From NCBI RefSeq assembly GCF_041410465.1, contig NZ_CP166961.1, positions 2,790,001 through 2,854,000 on the forward strand: a stretch of 64,000 bases of DNA. Direction: 5' to 3'. The notes under the pieces are model-generated. The model had not been told where the DNA came from, made no database searches, and saw only the letters and a program-made list of their open reading frames with translations. Of this stretch, positions 42,562 to 50,780 are shown piece after piece; the first letter of the stretch is position 1, and every line of letters begins with the position of its first letter. This stretch comes from Thalassotalea sp. 273M-4 (GTDB lineage: Bacteria > Pseudomonadota > Gammaproteobacteria > Enterobacterales > Alteromonadaceae). The translations under genes were made by a program, and so were the position numbers.

Positions 42562-43307
42562 TATTTTGACTCCTGTTCTGTGGCAAGAGCGCGTACCCAT
42601 GGACGCATACTATTGCGCGTTAACACTTCATTACAAAAACGTTTGCAGGCAATCGCACCAACCAAGAATGAAAACCCAAGTAAACACACTAAGAACGGCC
42701 AGAGCATTTCTGCTGACATTGATGGTTTGTCGAATTTACTGACCGTGGCACCTTGATGTAGGGTATTCCACCATTCAACCGAGTAATGAATAATTGGAAT
42801 GTTGATAACCCCAACAATGGCTAAAATACTGGCAGCCTTACCAGCTAAGATTTTATCTTCAAAGGCATTGTCTAAAGCAATAATGCCCAAATATAAAAAC
42901 AGTAAAATCAATTCAGAGGTTAAGCGAGCATCCCAAATCCACCATGTCCCCCACATAGGTTTTCCCCATGCGGCGCCAGTAAATAAGGCAATCGCGGTAA
43001 ATATCGCGCCAATTGGTGCTAACGCTGCAGCAGAAGCGTTGGCTAACTTAAACTGCCAAACCAAGCTGGTAAAAGCCAAAATCGCAATACTGACATAAAT
43101 CCCCATCGATAACATGGCGGCAGGGACATGCAAGTAAAAGATCCTAAAACTGTCACCTTGTTGATAATCGGCTGGGACAAAAGCTAGTGCCCAGACTATC
43201 CCGATACTCAACAGAGTAGCTGCCAAGAGGGTGAACCATGGGGTTAGTTTATTTGAGAAGTGATATGACACTTCTGGATTTGCATATGGGTGTAACCATT
43301 TCCACAT
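42561..43307 (-). CDS. ccmC: Cytochrome c maturation haem exporter subunit CcmC
   Basis: The 248-residue protein has six membrane helices with the WWD-family signature WGTWWIWDARLTSELIL and flanking histidines (FYLHVPAA, IIHYSVEWWNTLHQG) that hold haem for transfer to CcmE. It overlaps ccmB by one base and ccmD by one base. Confidence 0.96.
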   Translation of the reverse strand: MWKWLHPYANPEVSYHFSNKLTPWFTLLAATLLSIGIVWALAFVPADYQQGDSFRIFYLHVPAAMLSMGIYVSIAILAFTSLVWQFKLANASAAALAPIGAIFTAIALFTGAAWGKPMWGTWWIWDARLTSELILLFLYLGIIALDNAFEDKILAGKAASILAIVGVINIPIIHYSVEWWNTLHQGATVSKFDKPSMSAEMLWPFLVCLLGFSFLVGAIACKRFCNEVLTRNSMRPWVRALATEQESK

Positions 43308-43996
43308 TAGTTAGTACTCACTCTTAAAGCCGCCCCGACAGCAAATGGGGCTAATGTTAATGAACCAAAAAACAGGGCCGCAATGATCGCTAATTGACCG
43401 TTATAAGGCATGTTCATTGCTGCGGTGTCTATGGCACTGGTAGCAAAAATTAACACCGGAATATATAACGGCAGAATAAGCAAACTCAGTAACACACCGC
43501 CTTTTTTAATACCTACGGTTAACGCCACGCCAATAGCGCCAAGCAAACTTAGTACCGGGGTACCTAACAACAAGGTCAAGATTAACGCCCCATAACTTAA
43601 TTCGTGTAAATGCAACATAACCGCCAGCAAAGGAGCAACCAAAATTAACGGTAAACCGGTGATCAACCAATGCGCAAATACTTTTGCCAGCACCACCACA
43701 AACACCGGGTGCGGACTTAATAACATTTGCTCCAAAGACCCATCAAGGTGATCGGACTTAAACAAGCGATCCAATGACAATAAATTCGCTAATAGCGCCG
43801 CAACCCAAATAATGCCTGGTGCAATTCGGGTTAATGTATTGGTTTCAGGGCCGATACCAAGCGGAAACAGTGACACCACAATGATGAAAAACAATAAGGG
43901 ATTCACGATGTCATCACGATGGCGCAAGGCAATGGTAAGATCTCGCATTAATATCAGCTTGAAAACGGCGCGATATGATAAGTTTTTTTCTAACAT
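43307..43996 (-). CDS. ccmB: Cytochrome c maturation ABC transporter permease CcmB
   Basis: The 229-residue protein has six predicted membrane helices and the conserved LFPLGIGPE and RIAPGIIWVAALL segments of CcmB. With CcmA it forms the ATPase that drives release of holo-CcmE. It follows ccmA by 14 bases with a GAGA ribosome site. Confidence 0.95.
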   Translation of the reverse strand: MLEKNLSYRAVFKLILMRDLTIALRHRDDIVNPLLFFIIVVSLFPLGIGPETNTLTRIAPGIIWVAALLANLLSLDRLFKSDHLDGSLEQMLLSPHPVFVVVLAKVFAHWLITGLPLILVAPLLAVMLHLHELSYGALILTLLLGTPVLSLLGAIGVALTVGIKKGGVLLSLLILPLYIPVLIFATSAIDTAAMNMPYNGQLAIIAALFFGSLTLAPFAVGAALRVSTN

Positions 43997-44010
43997 AAGA
44001 TCTCGACTTC

Positions 44011-44652
44011 CTAAAACAAGCGATATTCAAGACTGATTTTTTTAATTTTTTCAGCACTAATAGATAAATCTTGATGGGTTGTTAAAATAACGCATCCACC
44101 ACGTTTTGCATGCTCGACAAAAAGTTGTTCTAGACGCTGAACTCCGGCTTTATCAATGGCAGTAAAAGGTTCATCTAAAATCCATACGGGTGCCGTTGCT
44201 GAAAACAATCTTGCCAATGCAATTCGTCGATGCTGACCCGCACTTAAATGCGACGCTAAACTGTCTTCAAAGCCGTAAAGGTTGACGTCTGATAATCTTT
44301 GCTCAGCTTGTTCTGCATCAATACCGTGTAAGGCAAGATTAAACTCTAAGTTTTCCTGGGCAGACATTTCGCCTTTGACCCCAGGAAGATGCCCTAAATA
44401 AACCAAATTTTGATGAAAATATTCGCGACAATCGTTAATGACTTCATTATTAAACAGCACTTTGCCATCAAATGGTGACGCCAATCCCGAAAGGATACGC
44501 AACAAACTTGTTTTACCAGCCCCGTTTGGACCTTCGATTTGAACGATATCGCCAGAGCTGATGGCAAAATTCAAGTGCTCAAACAGGATCCGATCTTCCC
44601 TAATACAGGTAAGATCAGAAACTTCGATTAATGGCGTATTAGGCTGTGACAA
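44011..44652 (-). CDS. ccmA: Cytochrome c maturation ABC ATPase CcmA
   Basis: The 213-residue ATPase has Walker A GPNGAGKTSLLR, signature LSAGQHRRIALARL and Walker B VWILDEPFTAID. The only plausible start is TTG at 44652, as there is no early ATG in frame and the upstream ribosome site is weak, so translation may be modest. It heads the ccmABCDE operon. An FNR-like box about 102 bases upstream mirrors the arrangement at ccmF. Confidence 0.95.
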   Translation of the reverse strand: MSQPNTPLIEVSDLTCIREDRILFEHLNFAISSGDIVQIEGPNGAGKTSLLRILSGLASPFDGKVLFNNEVINDCREYFHQNLVYLGHLPGVKGEMSAQENLEFNLALHGIDAEQAEQRLSDVNLYGFEDSLASHLSAGQHRRIALARLFSATAPVWILDEPFTAIDKAGVQRLEQLFVEHAKRGGCVILTTHQDLSISAEKIKKISLEYRLF

Positions 44653-44719
44653 TATTTTGCGCTTCTAAAATTTGCAACATCAGCCCTATGCTGATGTTAT
44701 CTGTTAAATTCTAGATACA

Positions 44720-44761
44720 ATGCTATCTTATCTTGGTTGGAACTTGGTTGATCTAGATCTA
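44720..44761 (-). promoter_or_regulatory. FNR-type promoter of ccmABCDE
   Basis: TTGATCTAGATCTA at 44748-44761 matches the FNR box at nine of ten positions. TAGCAT at 44720-44725 (minus strand) is a four-of-six -10 element at the 32-base centre-to-centre spacing. The box-to-start distance is nearly the same as at ccmF. Confidence 0.55.
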
Positions 44762-44849
44762 TTTACTTATTTTGACAATTATTCAACATTTGCAACAAAA
44801 CGTTACGTCCCAGATAAGGGTTGATCTCAGCTCAGTGTTTAGCCGATGC

Positions 44850-45725
44850 TTAAACCGAATGCATACCCGATATTTTATGCCAATAACCATTACACTGGTT
44901 GTCTGCGAGAGTTAGATTTTCGGGATTTTGTAACTGTTGTTTAAATTGCGATAACTGCCACAGTGCATTGTCGTTGTCAGGGCTGATTCGAACAATATCA
45001 ACGCCAACATTGGCCATACTGGTTAAATCATTAATTAAATTATATTGATAACCTGACATGGTTTGGATGCCATTAAGCACAAATACCTGTTGGCCCTCGC
45101 GACTTTTTAACGAGCGTCCTTGAGGATAATTAATACAACAGTATTGGCAATCGTCTTTCTCTCGGTTTTCAGAGCGTGCGGTAAAACAACGAGCAGAATA
45201 AGCCAAAGGAAGATGACCGTAGGCAAATACTTCACTTTCAAAGAGATCGCGTATGCCTTCATCTTCAGCTTGTTGCAAGACCTGTTGCAGCCAATCGCCA
45301 GACAGTTCCACGGGCATAACCCATCGCTTCATACCTTGCTTTAAAAACACTTTAAGGGTTTCTAGGTTATAGCAATTAATGGCCGGTCCAAGGACAAAAG
45401 GGCGCTTTAATTCGGCCATTATTTGCACCCCGCTTAAGTCGTTCGCCTCAACCAGTAATTCGCCGTTATCGCAAAGACTGCGCATGATCTTTACTTCGGC
45501 TGACGATTCCAGTAACGCCATTGTAGAAACGACCACCTGTTTACCACTTTTGGCCACTTCTTTTGCTAACGCTAACCATTGTCCGGCTTTAAGTTCACGA
45601 CGTTTTGAACAAACCGTTTCGCCGAGATAAATAATATCGGCTTCGCTTTCCATCGCCTGTTGATAAAAATGTTCAACCTGCTTCGCTGGCCAAAAAAACT
45701 GACCAGCACCTAATGATAATTTCAT
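44850..45725 (-). CDS. ubiV: UbiV, oxygen-independent ubiquinone hydroxylation protein
   Basis: The 291-residue U32-peptidase-family protein has cysteines 39, 180, 193 and 197, the four that ligate the [4Fe-4S] cluster in Escherichia coli UbiV. With UbiU it hydroxylates the ubiquinone ring without oxygen. It lies 27 bases after ubiU, the arrangement known for this pair. Its presence implies that ubiquinone is needed during anaerobic respiration, matching the cytochrome content of the window. Confidence 0.93.
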   Translation of the reverse strand: MKLSLGAGQFFWPAKQVEHFYQQAMESEADIIYLGETVCSKRRELKAGQWLALAKEVAKSGKQVVVSTMALLESSAEVKIMRSLCDNGELLVEANDLSGVQIMAELKRPFVLGPAINCYNLETLKVFLKQGMKRWVMPVELSGDWLQQVLQQAEDEGIRDLFESEVFAYGHLPLAYSARCFTARSENREKDDCQYCCINYPQGRSLKSREGQQVFVLNGIQTMSGYQYNLINDLTSMANVGVDIVRISPDNDNALWQLSQFKQQLQNPENLTLADNQCNGYWHKISGMHSV

Positions 45726-45752
45726 GATTGTTACCCGTTTGAGATTAGCGCA

Positions 45753-46748
45753 TTATTGCCATTTTCGATGATATGCACCCAATGTGGTTTGAGTACCTTC
45801 TGATAAGCCAGACAGCCCCTGCATCCAATGGTCACTGACTTGATACGATTTAGGATCCTGATGATACCTGTCGATAGCTGCTCGCCAGATACGAGCGATT
45901 TGTTCAACATAAGCTGGACTGCGCTGGCGACCTTCAATTTTGACCGATGCGATGCCCATTTTGGCTAAGTCAGGTAAAAGCTCAAGGGTATTTAAGCTCA
46001 CCGGTTCTTCAAGTGCATGATACGTGTGCCCACCAACATCAAAACGGCCTTTACATAAAGTCGGATAACCAGCATTTTCATCGGCTTGATAGCGATCGAT
46101 TAACACATCGTTTAGACGACTTTCCAAACCGTCTTGGGTTTCTTGCCAGCGAACAAATTTCGCCGGTGAACAAGCACCCACGGTATTGGGCGATTCGCCT
46201 GTTAAATAAGACGACAAATAACACCGCCCTTCAGCCATAATACACAAACTACCAAAAGCGAAAACCTCCAATGCCACTGGAGAGTTTTTCGCAAGCTGTC
46301 GAACTTGCTGAACCGACAAAACTCTAGGTAGAACCACTCGTTTTACCTCAAAGTTCTGTTTATAAAAGTTAATGGCTTCAATGTTGGTGGTGGACGCTTG
46401 CACCGATACATGCAGTTCAATATCTGGGTATTTGTTGGCCGCATAATCAAGCACCCCAATATCGGCCACAATCAAAGCATCCGCGCCAATGGCTACGGCA
46501 TCATCAACCGCTTGGCGCCAGCGCAAGGTGCCATTAGGATGGGCAAAAGTATTGATTGCAACGTGTAACTTTTTCCCATGCAGATGGACATAATCCGCCG
46601 CTTTTTGTAGCTTTTTGCCATTAAAATTCAAGCCCGCGAAATGACGCGCATTGGTGTCATCCTTCATGCCGATGTAGACAGCATCAGCGCCATTATCTAT
46701 GGCCGTTTTTAACGCAGGCAGGTTCCCCGCAGGACAAAGCAATTCCAT
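45753..46748 (-). CDS. ubiU: UbiU, oxygen-independent ubiquinone hydroxylation protein
   Basis: The 331-residue U32-family protein has Cys169, 176, 193 and 232 at the positions known to bind the [4Fe-4S] cluster in the E. coli protein. The MELLCPAGNLPALKTAI start is typical. It forms a heterodimer with UbiV. It is divergent from ubiT, and an FNR-type promoter lies upstream. Confidence 0.95.
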   Translation of the reverse strand: MELLCPAGNLPALKTAIDNGADAVYIGMKDDTNARHFAGLNFNGKKLQKAADYVHLHGKKLHVAINTFAHPNGTLRWRQAVDDAVAIGADALIVADIGVLDYAANKYPDIELHVSVQASTTNIEAINFYKQNFEVKRVVLPRVLSVQQVRQLAKNSPVALEVFAFGSLCIMAEGRCYLSSYLTGESPNTVGACSPAKFVRWQETQDGLESRLNDVLIDRYQADENAGYPTLCKGRFDVGGHTYHALEEPVSLNTLELLPDLAKMGIASVKIEGRQRSPAYVEQIARIWRAAIDRYHQDPKSYQVSDHWMQGLSGLSEGTQTTLGAYHRKWQ

Positions 46749-46793
46749 GATACTTTTTATTCTTTTCTGATTAATAATAATATTTTGACCAGC

Positions 46794-46834
46794 ATTCTAA
46801 TAAGTCAAAACATCGACACATTGATTTAAATTAA
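46794..46834 (-). promoter_or_regulatory. FNR-type promoter of ubiU-ubiV
   Basis: TTGATTTAAATTAA at 46821-46834 matches the FNR box at nine of ten positions. TAGAAT at 46794-46799 (minus strand) is a five-of-six -10 element 31 bases away. FNR control of ubiUV is known in E. coli. Confidence 0.65.
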
Positions 46835-46870
46835 ATTGCCTAGGAATTAAACGAAGCAATCGATGCGAAC

Positions 46871-46911
46871 TTGATCTAATTAGAAGTTTAATTTGCCAAC
46901 CTAGTTATGAT
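46871..46911 (+). promoter_or_regulatory. Promoter of ubiT with a degenerate FNR-like box
   Basis: TATGAT at 46906-46911 is a five-of-six -10 element. TTGATCTAATTAGA at 46871-46884 has one perfect FNR half-site (seven of ten overall), 31 bases away. A start near 46918 would lie after the ATG at 46912, which supports the downstream translation start at 46945. Confidence 0.45.
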
Positions 46912-46944
46912 ATGAGCTTTTATAACCTATTTAGGATGTGTGTC

Positions 46945-47472
46945 GTGACGATCCATAACCCGCTGCTAAGATTGCCTTTGCCCTTTAGAACCAATATCGT
47001 AAATCACTTACCGACGGTCATTCGTCCGGCGCTGAATTTAGTACCTTTTAAGGTACAAAAACTGATTGTTTTGAAACTGTTGTCCGCCATTTTTAAAGAC
47101 GCTATTGAAGACGGCGATTTTGACTTTCTTGAGCATCGTTGGGTAAAAATATCGATTTTTGATTTAAATTTGCACTGGCTGCTAAGCTTTAACCACCGTC
47201 AATTAGAAATGGCGCCAGCAGATGGCACAATACAGCCCGAAGTGGTATTTCGGGCGACCGGTGATGACCTTCTTCTAATTGCAGGGCGTAAAGAAGATCC
47301 TGATTCTATGTTTTTTCAGCGCAGACTTTTAATTGAAGGGGACACCGAACTTGGTTTAGAGCTAAAAAATTTAATCGATGCAGTCGAATTAGATGACTTA
47401 CCAACGTATGTGCATGTGCTCATTGACAATTTAGCCCAATTTATTCAACACACACGCGAGCAAACAAAATAA
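46945..47472 (+). CDS. ubiT: UbiT, SCP2-domain ubiquinone biosynthesis accessory factor
   Basis: About 175 residues with an SCP2 lipid-binding domain and the segments DGDFDFLEHRWVKI and DPDSMFFQRRLLIEGDTELG, which closely match E. coli UbiT (YhbT). It binds prenylated quinone intermediates for the UbiU-UbiV pathway. I place the start at the GTG at 46945, eight bases after AGGA. ATGs at 46936 and 46912 are in frame but have poor ribosome sites, and the latter precedes the predicted transcription start. Confidence 0.92.
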   Translation: MTIHNPLLRLPLPFRTNIVNHLPTVIRPALNLVPFKVQKLIVLKLLSAIFKDAIEDGDFDFLEHRWVKISIFDLNLHWLLSFNHRQLEMAPADGTIQPEVVFRATGDDLLLIAGRKEDPDSMFFQRRLLIEGDTELGLELKNLIDAVELDDLPTYVHVLIDNLAQFIQHTREQTK

Positions 47473-47505
47473 GATAAAACAATGATCCATACTGTAGATT
47501 GCACA

Positions 47506-47533
47506 TCAGGCTGAACCCACACGTTTAGCCTGA
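47506..47533. terminator. Bidirectional hairpin between ubiT and the DGC-protein gene
   Basis: A 10-bp inverted repeat with one mismatch (TCAGGCTGAA / TTTAGCCTGA) lies between convergent genes. Confidence 0.5.
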
Positions 47534-47547
47534 CTTACGATTTTATG

Positions 47548-47919
47548 TTATTGAAATGAAAAGCCTTGCTCATCTAAAGACTGATAAATGGTCTTTAACA
47601 AAACAAAATTATCCAATAATGATGTGCCCCAGTTATCGACGATCTCAGCATCAAAATTACTTAGATTAATATAAAATTTAGGTTGAAATTGATGCGCGTT
47701 GATCGCACTTAGGGCACAGCCTTGGGTACAACCATCAATAGCAACTACCGGATTACCATCAATGTGGGCTTGCTGAATCGACACGTTATCAATTTTTAGC
47801 AGTTGACCAAAATTATCTTTATCCATTGATTTTGCAATACTTTGACCGATTTGACCGTGTCGGCACTTCCAAGCACAAGCGTTAATACTGGTGCAAGAAT
47901 ATATAATTGTATTTTTCAT
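47548..47919 (-). CDS. DGC-domain putative zinc-binding protein
   Basis: About 123 residues with a CxxxxxCxxxC cluster near the N terminus (SCTSINACAWKCRHG) and the motif IDGCTQGCA, characteristic of the small DGC (putative zinc-binding) family. No signal peptide is seen. Biochemical function is not established. The ATG at 47919 is used; the ribosome site is a run of seven G four bases upstream, which is unusual. It has the best FNR promoter in the window, so an anaerobic role is likely. It is convergent with ubiT. Confidence 0.8.
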   Translation of the reverse strand: MKNTIIYSCTSINACAWKCRHGQIGQSIAKSMDKDNFGQLLKIDNVSIQQAHIDGNPVVAIDGCTQGCALSAINAHQFQPKFYINLSNFDAEIVDNWGTSLLDNFVLLKTIYQSLDEQGFSFQ

Positions 47920-47944
47920 GGCCCCCCCATTCAAGTGAGGTCAA

Positions 47945-47986
47945 ATTATAGCCTCACTTGGATTTTTAGCCCTTGATTGAAATCAA
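47945..47986 (-). promoter_or_regulatory. Textbook class II FNR promoter of the DGC-protein gene
   Basis: TTGATTGAAATCAA at 47973-47986 is a perfect FNR box. TATAAT at 47945-47950 (minus strand) is a perfect -10, with centres 32 bases apart, placing the box at -41.5 for a start near 47938 and a 19-base leader. Confidence 0.85.
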
Positions 47987-48080
47987 CCAGCGCCATCACC
48001 AAAAAACAATAAAATGCGATAAATCAATGAGTTAAAATAACTTATCAATATTTAATCTATGGTTAACTTATTTCCATCGA

Positions 48081-49064
48081 CTAGCTGATGGTCATAAAGT
48101 TAAAGGTATAATTTATTCGAACCGACTCGGTGCCTTTTTGCCCAAATTGGATTAACTTTATTCGTCGGATCAATTTATTTTCTAACTCTGCAAAATTTAA
48201 TTCACTGACCAACATGTTGGCCAAGCTCACTTGGCCTTGCGCCGAAATTTCAAGGTTGACAGTAAACTTGCCTTCAATATCGGGCTTTTTACGTAAAGCT
48301 CGGCGATAAATGCTATACAGAGCGCCTTTGTTTTTATCCAAAATAAGTCTAATAGAATCCACGCTTCGACTCTCAACTGGCGCCGTGTTCTTGCTCTCAA
48401 TTGGCGTTGATGGCGCACTTAAGTCACTCCCTACACGATCAGTTTGTGACACCAGTGGATACTGCTTTTTGAGAGTTAAATCGTGTTCAACATCGACAAT
48501 ATTAAGCTCATCACTGAGTCTTTTGCCTTGGGTGTTAACAGTGCTGTTAGTTAATGGTTTGTGCATCCGCTGAGTCGCTACTTGGCTCAGTATTTGTTGG
48601 TGCTGATTTACATCAGAGTCTGGTTGTTCAAAAGGCATTGGATTGGCGGTTGTCGATGGTGCATTTAGGGCGACATTTGGCGTTAGTTTGTTAAGTTCAA
48701 CGGCATCTTTTAATCCCGATAATTGATTACTAAGAGCTAACAGCCCCGAATTTTTCGCCCTTTTACGCGCCATAGCCAAAGCATTAGCCGATTTCAGTTG
48801 AGGTGTTTCTGCTTCGCTCGTCCCCCCTTGCTCTATGTTTGATGAAGGGCGTTTAGGCTTAGGATCAGGCTGTTCGGTTTTCTGTATGCGTACAAACTGC
48901 GTCACCGGCTTTGTCTTTATGGGCTGTAGCTGCTTAGGCAAATCAACAAAGCAAACATAGCCAAAAAACGGCAAAGTAAAACAAAGCAATAATAACACTA
49001 TCCACTTAAGGCGCTTGTTTTCATCTTGCTTTATGCGCAATGAAATGTCGTTATCTTCAATCAC
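48081..49064 (-). CDS. AgmX/PglI-type TonB-like energy transducer
   Basis: The 327-residue protein has one membrane helix near 19-40, a Pro/Lys-rich periplasmic spacer and a C-terminal domain at about 230-325 (SIYRRALRKKPDIEGKFTVNLEIS) of the AgmX/PglI group, the TonB-like domain of adventurous-gliding proteins. It would transmit force from the TolQ/TolR-type motor to the envelope. The start is GTG at 49064, with AGGGG seven bases upstream and an eight-base overlap with the preceding gene. It is the last gene of the operon. Confidence 0.85.
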   Translation of the reverse strand: MIEDNDISLRIKQDENKRLKWIVLLLLCFTLPFFGYVCFVDLPKQLQPIKTKPVTQFVRIQKTEQPDPKPKRPSSNIEQGGTSEAETPQLKSANALAMARKRAKNSGLLALSNQLSGLKDAVELNKLTPNVALNAPSTTANPMPFEQPDSDVNQHQQILSQVATQRMHKPLTNSTVNTQGKRLSDELNIVDVEHDLTLKKQYPLVSQTDRVGSDLSAPSTPIESKNTAPVESRSVDSIRLILDKNKGALYSIYRRALRKKPDIEGKFTVNLEISAQGQVSLANMLVSELNFAELENKLIRRIKLIQFGQKGTESVRINYTFNFMTIS

Positions 49065-49587
49065 GGCTGTCCCCTGCCCTGTATTGAGGGCTACTTACAT
49101 CCGCTGGGTATAATTTTTCTACGGCCAGAGAAATATCCGCAAAACCACTGTCAGCCGATGTATTCATTACCCGCTTTAGCAGGTTATATGGGGTGTTTTT
49201 ATCGGCTAAAATATTAATGGCTAGAGCCTCATCATTGTTTTTTGATACCAAATCAAGTTGTTGTTTATGTTCATTAAGCGCCTTAGTTAGTGACTCGATA
49301 AATTCAGCTTCAGGAACAATATCTTTAATACTGATAAGTTTTTTGCCTTGCAGTAACAGCTCATTCTTGGTGAGGGTAATATTAAGGTTATCTTTTGCCA
49401 CGGCATTAATATGTGAGCTTGGTAGCTCTATGGCGTCATGCTTTTGTAAAACCTGCACTTGAGACGAATTCACCAGTAAGAAAAAGACTAAAATAGTAAA
49501 AATATCCATTAAAGAGACCAGTGACAAACGTGTGGGTTGCGAGGTTTTGCTAAAATACCCTTGCTCAAACTTTATTAACTTACTCAT
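49057..49587 (-). CDS. ExbD/TolR-family protein (second copy)
   Basis: About 176 residues with a cytoplasmic tail, one transmembrane helix carrying the key aspartate (LSLVSLMDIFTILVFFLLV), and a periplasmic domain. It forms a proton-driven stator with the TolQ-like protein. The ATG at 49587 has AGGA seven bases upstream and overlaps the preceding ExbD gene. Two ExbD/TolR proteins with one TolQ homologue is the arrangement in Agl-type motors. Confidence 0.88.
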   Translation of the reverse strand: MSKLIKFEQGYFSKTSQPTRLSLVSLMDIFTILVFFLLVNSSQVQVLQKHDAIELPSSHINAVAKDNLNITLTKNELLLQGKKLISIKDIVPEAEFIESLTKALNEHKQQLDLVSKNNDEALAINILADKNTPYNLLKRVMNTSADSGFADISLAVEKLYPADVSSPQYRAGDSRD

Positions 49588-50134
49588 GAACAATTCCTAA
49601 TGGCGCTGTAATTTTCGGGCCGGCCACTGAACGTAATAAAGGCGCGTCTTTTAATACCACATTGGGAAATAGCTCGGCGTCTACCAAAGATGCCGCGACC
49701 ACGGCTGGGTATGAACGTGTTTTTTCCATTAAGGTAATAATGGTTTGATAGTCAATGTCAGGCTCGAGTGATAACACAATGTCTTTTTTATCAACGCCTT
49801 GTTCTAACAGCATGACTTTTAGCGACTTTAAGGTCGTGATTAAGGTTTGATAATCGTACTTGTGTTGTTTTTTTTCTATCTCGACAAGTAAATTATCTTG
49901 TGGATAAAAAACATAAATCGACTGTTCTCGCACCACCAAATCAATCGGCTGCTGCTGTTGCTCTATTGACAGTGGGGGTAAAGACCACTCAGATGTTGGT
50001 AATTGAATATTAAACACGCTTAGGTGCGAAGACACCATCATGACTAAAAGTACAGGCACCAATACCACCATCAAGTTCAAAAATGAGGTGATATCGAGCT
50101 CGGCTTCAAACTGACTTACTTTAGGTTTTTTCAT
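49580..50134 (-). CDS. ExbD/TolR-family protein (first copy)
   Basis: The 184-residue protein has a short cytoplasmic N terminus, a transmembrane helix at about 15-37 preceded by ELDITSFLNLMVVLVPVLLV, and a periplasmic domain. The aspartate that usually sits at the start of the helix appears as Asp14, displaced relative to the second copy. It lies 27 bases after the TolQ-like gene. Confidence 0.85.
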   Translation of the reverse strand: MKKPKVSQFEAELDITSFLNLMVVLVPVLLVMMVSSHLSVFNIQLPTSEWSLPPLSIEQQQQPIDLVVREQSIYVFYPQDNLLVEIEKKQHKYDYQTLITTLKSLKVMLLEQGVDKKDIVLSLEPDIDYQTIITLMEKTRSYPAVVAASLVDAELFPNVVLKDAPLLRSVAGPKITAPLGIVHE

Positions 50135-50161
50135 CTCTATGTTCTGATTATTTCAACGGCA

Positions 50162-50779
50162 CTATTTTTTTGTTAGCGTATTAAAAACTTTAACACTGGC
50201 TACATGCAGGTGACTGACCAACTCGGCGGTTTTGGTTTGCAACATGGAATGCAGCATCAGTAAAGGAATAGCCGATATTAAGCCAAACGCGGTAGTGTTC
50301 ATTGCCACTGAAATGGACTGTGACAATAGCGACGCCTTCTCGGCAGGATTCGCACTGGCAATGGCAGAGAAGGCCGCGATTAGACCTAAAATGGTCCCAA
50401 GTAATCCAAGCAAAGTGGAAATATTAGCGAGGATAGATAAATAAGGCGTTCGTTTTTCTAACCTTGGCATACTTTCAATTAATGCTTCGTGCATCACCGA
50501 TTCAATATGATCTTTATCTTGTTGTTGTTGCCAACTTTTTGCCCCACTTACCAATACTTTTGACATAAGTGATGGGTGTTCAAGATTGGCTAAAGCATGA
50601 AAATCTCTTTTAGATAAGATAGGTTCAATGATATCTAATGAGGCATTAACCTTACGCTTTTCCTGAAACAAGAAAATTGCCCGTTCAATAGCGATAGCAA
50701 CACCGGTGAATAAAACAACGGCAATGGGTAACATGAAGGCGCCGCCTTCTTGAAAAAAACGAACAATATTGTCTAACAT
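50162..50779 (-). CDS. MotA/TolQ/ExbB proton-channel family protein
   Basis: The 205-residue protein has three membrane helices, with the conserved LSILANISTLLGLLGTILGL and TAFGLISAIPLLML segments that line the proton path. It is the motor subunit partnering the two ExbD/TolR proteins downstream. The ribosome site is GAGAAGAGAAG. Confidence 0.92.
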   Translation of the reverse strand: MLDNIVRFFQEGGAFMLPIAVVLFTGVAIAIERAIFLFQEKRKVNASLDIIEPILSKRDFHALANLEHPSLMSKVLVSGAKSWQQQQDKDHIESVMHEALIESMPRLEKRTPYLSILANISTLLGLLGTILGLIAAFSAIASANPAEKASLLSQSISVAMNTTAFGLISAIPLLMLHSMLQTKTAELVSHLHVASVKVFNTLTKK

Positions 50780-50780
50780 T

